Shown here one piece after another: positions 1 through 7,185 of a DNA stretch of 10,379 nt. Position 1 is the first letter of the stretch, and every line of letters starts with the position of its first letter. Source of the DNA: DATGSF01 sp035302865 (GTDB lineage Bacteria > Bacteroidota > Bacteroidia > Chitinophagales > Chitinophagaceae). The notes beneath the pieces were generated by a model, which searched no databases, was not told where the DNA came from, and saw only the letters and a program-made list of their open reading frames with translations. The position numbers and the translations under genes are program-made. The stretch is from NCBI GenBank assembly GCA_035302865.1, contig DATGSF010000226.1, forward strand, positions 1-10,379, in the 5' to 3' direction.

Positions 1-546
1 AGTAGCTTCTGGATGTATGTAAATTCTCGATGGATCATCCATAAACACTCCCTCTCTTTTTTCATGTTGCGTATAAGATTTTGGTAAATTTTGCACATCC
101 GCACCAATAGCTTTTTCATTTAATACAAATAAATCCCAAGGGTTTTCTAATATTATGCAATCTTCTTTCCATTCACTAGTTGGAAGATCCAAGCAATATT
201 TTTCCAAAATTGGATATTCTTGAAAGTGCGCTTTACTTTTTAAGAATAATAGATTCTCTTCTTTTTTTATAGTTTTATCGTATTCTAAATTTAATAAAGC
301 TTGTAGCAGGTTTTCATCAGCAAATACACGTGCATTAATATAATAATAAGTTTCCCCCTCTATAAAAGGTATGGATTCTTCTAAATAAGAATCGGTTAAA
401 TAATGTATTTGCACTGGAGTATTGAAAAGATTTTCCCAACGTTGATCCATAGTATAGCAACCTAAAAATAATTTTCCTAATGGTCTTCCTAGATCTAGAG
501 GATAAAAATCTTGTCTTTTATAATCGTCAAATAAAACTATTTGCAT
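1..546 (-). CDS. GlmU-like putative sugar nucleotidyltransferase family protein, N-terminal part (3' end beyond window)
   Basis: The minus-strand frame is open from an ATG at 546-544 to the left edge: 182 codons with no stop. The protein starts MQIVLFDDYKRQDFYPLD and shows features I recognise from the Bacteroidota GlmU-related family: an RP pair at residues 21-22 in an otherwise weak N-terminal signature, YINARVFADE at 69-78, and ENPWDLFVLNEKAI at 134-147, leading into a FMDDPSRIYIHPEA segment (168-181) that should begin a left-handed beta-helix acyltransferase-like domain outside the window. Family members are roughly 400 aa, so about half is present. By family the protein is proposed to act in UDP-GlcNAc or other nucleotide-sugar synthesis in the cytoplasm. 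The canonical glycine-rich LxxGxGTRM loop of true GlmU is not visible, so the catalytic role is uncertain. It is transcribed divergently from def. The start is the first ATG of the frame and lies behind an A/T-rich leader. Family assignment is from motif memory, not a search. Confidence 0.72.
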   Translation of the reverse strand, partial: MQIVLFDDYKRQDFYPLDLGRPLGKLFLGCYTMDQRWENLFNTPVQIHYLTDSYLEESIPFIEGETYYYINARVFADENLLQALLNLEYDKTIKKEENLLFLKSKAHFQEYPILEKYCLDLPTSEWKEDCIILENPWDLFVLNEKAIGADVQNLPKSYTQHEKREGVFMDDPSRIYIHPEAT

Positions 547-566
547 AAATAATAATTTTTCGCTCA

Positions 567-574
567 CAAAATTA
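567..574 (-). promoter_or_regulatory. Possible Bacteroidota -7 element for the divergent GlmU-like gene
   Basis: Read on the minus strand, 574-567 is TAATTTTG, which fits the Bacteroidota -7 consensus TAnnTTTG and lies 20 bp upstream of the ATG at 546. No TTG lies at the usual 19-21 bp upstream; the nearest (592-590) is only 15 bp away. Only half of the promoter is therefore supported, and an A/T-rich region will produce such an octamer by chance fairly often. Confidence 0.35.
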
Positions 575-604
575 CAAAAAAATAACATCCAATCCTTTAA
601 TATC

Positions 605-635
605 TTGAATAGAAAAGTATTAATGTTTATCTTTG
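605..635 (+). promoter_or_regulatory. Bacteroidota-type promoter upstream of def (and probably of the whole plus-strand cluster)
   Basis: TTG at 605-607 is followed after exactly 20 bp by TATCTTTG at 628-635. This matches the primary sigma factor consensus of Bacteroidota (-33 TTG or TTTG, 19-21 bp spacer, -7 TAnnTTTG). Transcription would be expected to start near 640-642, leaving a short 5' leader of about 17-19 nt before the def ATG at 659. The leader is A/T-rich (TAAATTAAAATTAGATT) with no Shine-Dalgarno, as is common in this phylum. No comparable promoter is evident in the later short gaps, so this one may serve def, mazG, tamB, tamL and rsmB together. Confidence 0.7.
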
Positions 636-658
636 CACTTGTAAATTAAAATTAGATT

Positions 659-1237
659 ATGGTTTTACCAGTTGTAGCGTACGGACATCCGATATTACGC
701 TCTGTTGCTAAAGAAATAGATAAAGAATACGAAGATTTAGATAGTTTTATTGAAAACTTGTGGGAAACAATGTATCATACGAATGGAGTTGGATTGGCTG
801 CACCTCAAGTGAACAAATCTATTCGAATTTTTGTTGTCGATACAGAACAAATTGTAGAAAATTTTGATGAAGAGGATAAAGAAGAGTATCCCGATGAAAA
901 AGGTATTAAACAGGTTTTTATAAATCCAAAAATTATAGCAAAAAATGGCAATTTATGGTCTTATAATGAAGGTTGTTTAAGTATTCCAAAAGTGCGTGAA
1001 GATATTAAAAGAGAAGAAGAGGTGGAAATCGAATATTTTGATGCAGATTTTAAAAAACATAGAGGAGTGTTTTCTGGGATTACAGGTCGTGTAATTCTAC
1101 ATGAGTTTGACCATCTAAATGGGGTAATGTTTATTGATTATTTGCCTAGCTTAAAGAAAAGATTAGTAGGTAAAAAATTGAAAGATATTGAAAATGGTAA
1201 GGTTAAAGTGAATTATAGAATGCTTTTTAAAAAATAA
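659..1237 (+). CDS. def: Peptide deformylase
   Basis: Peptide deformylase removes the formyl group from the N-terminal formyl-methionine of nascent proteins at the ribosome, in the cytoplasm. The 192-aa product has all three diagnostic motifs: GVGLAAPQ at residues 43-50 (motif 1), EGCLS at 104-108 (motif 2, with metal ligand Cys106), and HEFDH at 148-152 (motif 3, metal ligands His148 and His152, catalytic Glu149). An acidic insertion at about residues 63-82 (several Glu/Asp between the TEQ and INPKI strands) lengthens the protein relative to E. coli Def (about 169 aa). I believe such an insertion is common in Bacteroidota enzymes. The ATG at 659 is supported by the conserved early GHPIL segment (9-13) and by the promoter about 23 bp upstream. 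The gene appears complete, and mazG follows after 3 bp. No fmt gene is adjacent in the window. Confidence 0.97.
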   Translation: MVLPVVAYGHPILRSVAKEIDKEYEDLDSFIENLWETMYHTNGVGLAAPQVNKSIRIFVVDTEQIVENFDEEDKEEYPDEKGIKQVFINPKIIAKNGNLWSYNEGCLSIPKVREDIKREEEVEIEYFDADFKKHRGVFSGITGRVILHEFDHLNGVMFIDYLPSLKKRLVGKKLKDIENGKVKVNYRMLFKK

Positions 1238-1240
1238 ATT

Positions 1241-2041
1241 TTGGAAACTGCCTTATATAAACCTAAAAATTATGCGCAGACAATCTCTCGCTTAGCTACA
1301 ATTGTGGAAACTTTGCGAGTGGAATGCCCATGGGATAGAAAACAGACCTTTGAAAGCTTGCTCCCTCAAAGTACAGAGGAATTGTATGAATTACAAGATG
1401 CAATACTTAATAAAGATTGGGAAAATCTAAAGGAAGAATTGGGAGATTTGCTATTACATATTCTTTTCTATACACAAATGGCAAAAGAAATCCATGCTTT
1501 TGATTTATCAGAGGTAATTGAAGGTGTTGCGGATAAATTGGTGAGAAGACATCCACATGTTTATGGTTTTAAAAATCAAGAATTAGATGCTGAAGGGGTT
1601 AAAAAACGCTGGGAAGATATTAAAAAGAAAGAAGGAAAAAAATCTATTTTAAGTGGAGTGCCTAAATCTACACCTCCTCTTGAAAAAGCATTTATAATTC
1701 AAAATAAAGTAAAACATGTGGGCTTTGAATTTGATAATTTAGAACAAGTTAAAGCTAAATGTAAAGAAGAGTGGAATGAAGTGGAAGAAGCGATACTAAA
1801 TGAGGATAAAAATCAATTAGAAGAAGAATTAGGGGATTTGTTATTCTCTGTTATTAACTTGATTCGTTACAATGAATTAGATCCTGCACGCTGTCTAGAA
1901 CGTACCAATCAAAAGTTTATTAATCGGTTTTTGTATGTGGAAGAAAGAGTACACAATTCTGCAAAAGAATGGGAAAGCTTTTCTTTGGAAGAATTAGATA
2001 CTTTTTGGAAAGAAGCAAAGAAAAATACTAAGACTCTTTAA
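1241..2041 (+). CDS. mazG: Nucleoside triphosphate pyrophosphohydrolase MazG, probable TTG start
   Basis: MazG hydrolyses NTPs and dNTPs to the monophosphate plus pyrophosphate, and is associated with clearing abnormal nucleotides and, in E. coli, lowering ppGpp. The 266-aa product matches the usual two-domain length of about 263 aa. The N-terminal MazG repeat has CPWD (29-32), an EE..E helix (Glu46, Glu47, Glu50) and EELGDLL (65-71), then RRHPHVYG (102-109). The C-terminal repeat has KEEWNEVEEA (175-184) and EEELGDLLF (194-202), which supply the acidic magnesium-binding residues. A linker with LEKAFIIQNK and VGFEFDN (147-166) joins them. The start is unusual: an in-frame TAA at 1235 (the def stop) leaves only ATT 1238 or TTG 1241 as upstream starts, and the next in-frame ATG is residue 80, inside the first catalytic domain. 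TTG 1241 gives the expected N-terminus, with about 28 residues before CPWD. It sits 3 bp after def, so translation may depend on coupling to def. Confidence 0.94.
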   Translation: METALYKPKNYAQTISRLATIVETLRVECPWDRKQTFESLLPQSTEELYELQDAILNKDWENLKEELGDLLLHILFYTQMAKEIHAFDLSEVIEGVADKLVRRHPHVYGFKNQELDAEGVKKRWEDIKKKEGKKSILSGVPKSTPPLEKAFIIQNKVKHVGFEFDNLEQVKAKCKEEWNEVEEAILNEDKNQLEEELGDLLFSVINLIRYNELDPARCLERTNQKFINRFLYVEERVHNSAKEWESFSLEELDTFWKEAKKNTKTL

Positions 2042-2085
2042 TTATTTATTGTCTTTGTATATATTCATACTATTTAAATTTATTT

Positions 2086-5000
2086 ATGCGAAAGGTATTT
2101 AAAATATTGCTTTATATTTTCGTGGCTATATTAATTATAATCACAGGAATACTCTTATATCTTCAATCAAACTCTGGTCAAAGATTAGTTACAAAGCAGG
2201 TAGTCAAATATTTACATGAAAATATCAGTAAAGATATTAAACTGGATGCTATTCAATACAAATTGATAAATAGAGTAGCAGTTAAAAATCTAATTGTCCC
2301 TGATAAAGAAGGGGAAGAATTATTAGAATTAGGAGATTTAGAGGTGAAATTTAATATTCTGCAAATTTTGCAAAGTAAACTTACTGTCAAATCAGTGGAT
2401 GCTAAAAATGTCACTGCAATAATGAGTAGAAATGCTTCCGATTCAACTTTTAATTATCAATATATTATTGATGCCTTTGTAAAAGAGGATGAAGAAGAGC
2501 AAAAAGTTGAACCTAAAAAAGAAACAAAGGAATTTTTATTAGTAGTTAATAAAATAAATCTGGAAAACATAATTTTTAAATTTCTAGATGAAGCAGGGGG
2601 TAACTTCTTTGAATTAGAATTAGAATCTTTGAAAACCACTCCTAAGACTTTGGATTTTTCAAAAGGAATATATGAAGTAAATAACTTGAGCATTGAAGGT
2701 TTGACGAGTAATTTTTTAATGGATACTTCTTATCTTCCACCTTCACCAATTGATACTAGTGCAAGTGCTCCATTGCAATTTTATGTGAATGATTTGGAAT
2801 TGAAGAATGTGCAATTCGGAATGCTGGATAACCGCGATTCTATGTTCATGAATTATATCGTTGGTTTAGGAGAATTTGAAAAAGTGGCTGTGGATTTGGA
2901 TAAAGAAAAAATTAAAGCAAAAAAGTTATTTCTTGAAAATGCTGATGGAGTGATCACATTTGCAAATAGAAAGAAAACTCCAGAAGAGCTGGCAGCAATT
3001 GAAAAAAGAAAGGAAGAAGAAAGAAAATATGGCTTAGATACTCTTTCAAGCAATGACTGGAAAATTGAAGTTGCTTCCATTCGCTTAAATAAAACGAATT
3101 TTAAAATGGATGATCCACTTGCTCCAAAGCAATTAGAGGGAATGGATTATAGTCATATGGATTTTACCGACGCTTTTGTTCACTTAGATGATGTTTATTA
3201 TCAATTGGATTCTATTAGCGGTAAAATTAATCATATTGCTTTAGAAGAACAGTCGGGAGTTAAAATCATGGAACTTAAAAGCGATTTTATATACACCGAT
3301 AAAGGTGCTGCTCTTTCAAATTTGTTTCTACAGACTCCGCATACTTTACTTAAAGATAAATTGATTGTCGCTTACTCCTCTTTAGATGAATTAATGAATA
3401 ATATGGGAGAAATGAATTTAGATGTGGATTTAGCACAAAGTAAAGTTGCTATGTCCGATTTATTATTATTTCTTCCTGAAAGCTTAAGAAGAGAATATGC
3501 TGTATATAAAAATGAAAGTTTAAACTTGGATCTTTTAATGAAAGGTTCCTTGAATGATTTAAATATTGGTAAACTAATAGTACAAGGTCTTTCTGGAACA
3601 TCTATTGATTTAAAAGGGAAAATAAAGGGATTGCCTGATGTAGCGAAAATGCAATATAGCATTCAAATTGATAAATTGGAATCTACTGCTAAGGATATAG
3701 ATGCATTCCTCCCTGAAGAAGTTAAAAAACAAATTAATCTTCCAGAATCATTTGCATTAAATGGCTTTGTCAAAGGTGGAATGTATGAATATTTTCCAGA
3801 ATTAATTCTTACTAGCTCGGATGGAGATGCTCAAATAAATGGGTATTTATCTATGGTGAACAAAGATAGGGAAGTGTATGATTTGGATATAAAAACCAAA
3901 GATTTAAATATAGGTAGAATCCTTAGGATGGAAGATACTGTTCTAGGGAAAATTTCAGTAGAAGCTATTGCTAAAGGTAGTTATTTTGATCCACAAAAAA
4001 TGAATGCAAGCGTACAAGCAAGAGTTTTAGCAGCTCAGGCTATGGGTTATAATTATCATGATTTAGTTATTGATGCATTATTGGAAAGTGGGGCTGGTAA
4101 TTTTGATATTTTAAGTAAGGATGAAAATTTAAATTTAGTAGGAACAGGAGAAATTTCTTTAAGAAATACCTATCCCTCTGTAAATGCAAGTTTGGATTTG
4201 AAAAATGTGGACCTTCTTGCTTTGAATTTGATGACAGATACCTTTACTGTTCAAGGGAAAATACATGCTGATTTTGCATCTTTAAATCCTGATTACTTAG
4301 ATGGTGAATTGCGCATTGATAATGCTGCTTTATTTTTAAAAGATTCGGAAACTTATCTTGATTCAATTTACGTATTGAGTAAACCTGAGGATAGTATACA
4401 AAATATGCATGTTAATATATCGAATATGGTATTCGCAAACCTTACGGGACAAGTTCCTCTTACGAAAATTAGTACAGGTATTATGTCGCATATTGATAGA
4501 CACTATCATTTAGGAGATACTACTATTACTCAAGATGATTATAGTTATGATATGAATTTGAAAGGAGTTGTGGCTTATCATCCAATTATGAAAACCTTTA
4601 TTCCAAGTTTAAGTCCTTTTGATTCTATTCGCTTTGAATCTAAAATGGATGCGAATAGCTTAAACTTAAATATGGATATACCGATGATTTATTATGGAAA
4701 TAATATTCTTGATAGTGGTTACGTGCGTGTTAAGGAAAATAGAGATACTTTTAACTATGCAGTTGGATTTAAAGAGTTTAGTAATGACCCTTTAAAAATG
4801 TATGCGCCAAGTGTTAGAGGCTTGATAAGAAATGACAGTATTTATGCTTTGGTAAATGTTAAGGATTCCGCACTTGAAAATCAATTTACTTTAGGAGGAT
4901 CCGTGCATCAAGATTTAGCTGCTGATAGTAGTTTGACTTTTATAAAATTATTTAAAGGATTACGCTTTGATTATGAGCGTTGGGATGTTGATCCTAATAA

Positions 5001-7182
5001 TCAAATTGTAATTTCTCCGCAAGGTTTATTCTTTAAGAAATTTGGAATTTCACGAAAAGAAGAGCAAATTCTCGTACAAAGTAAATCAGAAGAACTGGGT
5101 TCCCCATTTGATATTTTAATTAAGAATTTCCAATTATCCAATATTACAAAATTAATAAGTAGCGATACATTATTAGCCGAAGGAAGCTTGCAAGTGGATG
5201 GAACTGTAGATTTAAGTGGAGAATATGCTAAAGTTGATGCTGTTGCCAATATTGATCAATTAAAAGCTTATTCTTATGATTTAGGAAATTTAAAAGCAAT
5301 TGTAAATAATCCTAATAATAATGAATATAAAACGGATGTTAGTTTAAAAGGACAAGGGAATGATCTCTCTTTAAAAGGATCTTATTTCTTGAATGCAGTA
5401 AATGGAAATAATCTGGATTTTAATTTAAATATTGATCCAATAAGTTTAAAAGCTATTGAAGGATTAACTTTTGGTGCCTTGAAAAATAGCTCAGGGGGAT
5501 TGAGAGGGGATATAAATATAAAGGGGAAACCAGATACTCCTTTATTAGATGGATTTATGGAATTTTTTGCTATGCGCACTACTGTGGCTATGCTCAACGC
5601 TCCATTTAAATTTGGCAATGATAAAATTTACTTTAATAAAAATACGCTTAGATTTGATGGTTTAAAGATATATGATTCAAAAGAAAATGCTGCTAATATT
5701 AACGGTACCTTGCAATTTAAAAGCTTAAGCGATTATATTGCAGATATTAATTTTAGAGCTAATAAATGGCATGCAATACAATCAACTAAAGTAGATAATC
5801 CAGAATTCTATGGAGATTTGATATTTAGTTCAAATTTAAATGTAAAAGGTGATGTAATGGCTCCAACTTTAGATGGTAGCTTAAGTATTCATGAAGGAAC
5901 TAATTTTACATATGCTCTATTAGACAAAGGGCCAGGTTTGGTAGAAAGTTCTGGTATTGTTGATTTTTATGATGGTCGCGATACTTTATATATCATTAAA
6001 GAACAGACAAAAGAAAGACGTGTGGCAAGGTCTTCAAATATAAATGTAAATGTAGATATTGATAAAAAAGCTAAATTGGGATTAGTAATGGATCCAGGTA
6101 CAGGTGAAGGCTTAGAAGTACAAGGTCAAGCGAATCTAAATGCTTTTTTAACTCCTGATGGAAATATTGGATTAACCGGAGAATATGAATTAGAAGATGG
6201 CCATTATGAATTGAAATTTAATCTAATTACGAGAAAATTTAAAATTCAAAAAGGATCTACAATAACACTTGCTGGTGATCCCTTAGAAGCTGAAGCAAAT
6301 ATTGTAGCTATCTATAAAGCAAATGTTGCACCTTATGATTTAGTGGAAAAACAAGTGCCACCAGAAGAGTTGAATTATTATAAACAAAGAATTCCATTTG
6401 AAGTGCATTTGAAAATTGAAGGTAAAGCATTAGAACCTGAATTGGATTTTGATATTGTTGTTTCTGAACAGGGTTCTGGACTTTCTACAAATGTGGAAAG
6501 CTTGGTAGAATCGAAATTGAATGAACTGAGAACCAATTCTTCGGAAATGAATAAACAGGTATTTTCTGTATTGATTATGAATCGATTTTTAGCAGAAAAC
6601 CCTTTTGAAAATGTAGGTGGTGGTATGGAAAGTGCTGTGCGACAAACGGTGGGTAATTTCTTATCGGATCAGTTAAATCAAATTGCTGATAATTTAATAG
6701 AAGGTTTTGAATTAAATGTGGATTTAGAATCAACAGAAGATTACTCCACAGGTTCCAAACAGAGTAGAACAGACTTGAATGTATCGGCTTCTAAACGTTT
6801 ATTTAATGATAGAATTAAAGTAACTGTGGGTAATAATTTTGAATTAGAAGGTGCAGGACAAGCAGAGAATAAAAGTGTAATTCCAGGTAATTTAGCTATA
6901 GATTATGATTTAACTAGAGATGGAAAATACCAATTAAGAGCATATAGAACTAATGAATTGCGCAATATTTTAGATGGTTATACAGCAGAAGCTGGATTGA
7001 ATTTTAGATTAGCTTTAGAATATAACCGCTTCAAATATATATTTATTAACAGAAGGAAAGAATTAGAAAGAATGCGAAAAAGAAGAGAGGCTGAAAGAGA
7101 AAATAATAGAAATAAAAAAGAAGATAATAAAGAAAAAGATGCAGCATATCTTCAACCTAATAAATTCTTTAAAGTCTTTTAA
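2086..7182 (+). CDS. tamB: TamB-family translocation and assembly module protein (AsmA-like, TamB_C/DUF490 domain)
   Basis: TamB-type proteins are long periplasm-spanning beta-rich proteins anchored in the inner membrane that work with a TamA/Omp85 partner in outer-membrane protein assembly; AsmA-like relatives are also implicated in phospholipid transport between membranes. The 1698-aa product begins with a short basic N-terminus and one hydrophobic segment at about residues 7-26, a signal anchor. A long array of beta-strand-rich segments of AsmA/TamB character fills most of the middle, with a short charged helical stretch rich in Glu, Lys and Arg near 300-318. The C-terminal TamB domain runs from about 1146 (KGKPDTPLLDG) to about 1640 and includes KIQKGSTITLAGDPLEAEAN (1386-1405), a stretch strongly characteristic of Bacteroidota TamB, and LSDQLNQIADNLIEGF (1526-1541). 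After it comes a highly charged tail of about 43 residues (1656-1698). The ATG at 2086 puts the anchor at the very N-terminus. The gene lies 44 bp after mazG and 3 bp before the TamA-like gene, which supports the partnership. Confidence 0.93.
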   Translation: MRKVFKILLYIFVAILIIITGILLYLQSNSGQRLVTKQVVKYLHENISKDIKLDAIQYKLINRVAVKNLIVPDKEGEELLELGDLEVKFNILQILQSKLTVKSVDAKNVTAIMSRNASDSTFNYQYIIDAFVKEDEEEQKVEPKKETKEFLLVVNKINLENIIFKFLDEAGGNFFELELESLKTTPKTLDFSKGIYEVNNLSIEGLTSNFLMDTSYLPPSPIDTSASAPLQFYVNDLELKNVQFGMLDNRDSMFMNYIVGLGEFEKVAVDLDKEKIKAKKLFLENADGVITFANRKKTPEELAAIEKRKEEERKYGLDTLSSNDWKIEVASIRLNKTNFKMDDPLAPKQLEGMDYSHMDFTDAFVHLDDVYYQLDSISGKINHIALEEQSGVKIMELKSDFIYTDKGAALSNLFLQTPHTLLKDKLIVAYSSLDELMNNMGEMNLDVDLAQSKVAMSDLLLFLPESLRREYAVYKNESLNLDLLMKGSLNDLNIGKLIVQGLSGTSIDLKGKIKGLPDVAKMQYSIQIDKLESTAKDIDAFLPEEVKKQINLPESFALNGFVKGGMYEYFPELILTSSDGDAQINGYLSMVNKDREVYDLDIKTKDLNIGRILRMEDTVLGKISVEAIAKGSYFDPQKMNASVQARVLAAQAMGYNYHDLVIDALLESGAGNFDILSKDENLNLVGTGEISLRNTYPSVNASLDLKNVDLLALNLMTDTFTVQGKIHADFASLNPDYLDGELRIDNAALFLKDSETYLDSIYVLSKPEDSIQNMHVNISNMVFANLTGQVPLTKISTGIMSHIDRHYHLGDTTITQDDYSYDMNLKGVVAYHPIMKTFIPSLSPFDSIRFESKMDANSLNLNMDIPMIYYGNNILDSGYVRVKENRDTFNYAVGFKEFSNDPLKMYAPSVRGLIRNDSIYALVNVKDSALENQFTLGGSVHQDLAADSSLTFIKLFKGLRFDYERWDVDPNNQIVISPQGLFFKKFGISRKEEQILVQSKSEELGSPFDILIKNFQLSNITKLISSDTLLAEGSLQVDGTVDLSGEYAKVDAVANIDQLKAYSYDLGNLKAIVNNPNNNEYKTDVSLKGQGNDLSLKGSYFLNAVNGNNLDFNLNIDPISLKAIEGLTFGALKNSSGGLRGDINIKGKPDTPLLDGFMEFFAMRTTVAMLNAPFKFGNDKIYFNKNTLRFDGLKIYDSKENAANINGTLQFKSLSDYIADINFRANKWHAIQSTKVDNPEFYGDLIFSSNLNVKGDVMAPTLDGSLSIHEGTNFTYALLDKGPGLVESSGIVDFYDGRDTLYIIKEQTKERRVARSSNINVNVDIDKKAKLGLVMDPGTGEGLEVQGQANLNAFLTPDGNIGLTGEYELEDGHYELKFNLITRKFKIQKGSTITLAGDPLEAEANIVAIYKANVAPYDLVEKQVPPEELNYYKQRIPFEVHLKIEGKALEPELDFDIVVSEQGSGLSTNVESLVESKLNELRTNSSEMNKQVFSVLIMNRFLAENPFENVGGGMESAVRQTVGNFLSDQLNQIADNLIEGFELNVDLESTEDYSTGSKQSRTDLNVSASKRLFNDRIKVTVGNNFELEGAGQAENKSVIPGNLAIDYDLTRDGKYQLRAYRTNELRNILDGYTAEAGLNFRLALEYNRFKYIFINRRKELERMRKRREAERENNRNKKEDNKEKDAAYLQPNKFFKVF

Positions 7183-7185
7183 AAT

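Noticed and set aside
2042..2085. Possible promoter in the 44-bp gap before tamB (TGTCTTTG at 2050-2057)
   Set aside because: It deviates from TAnnTTTG at the second base and no TTG lies 19-21 bp upstream. The GTAT...ATAC inverted repeat in the gap has only a 4-bp stem, too weak for a terminator or operator.
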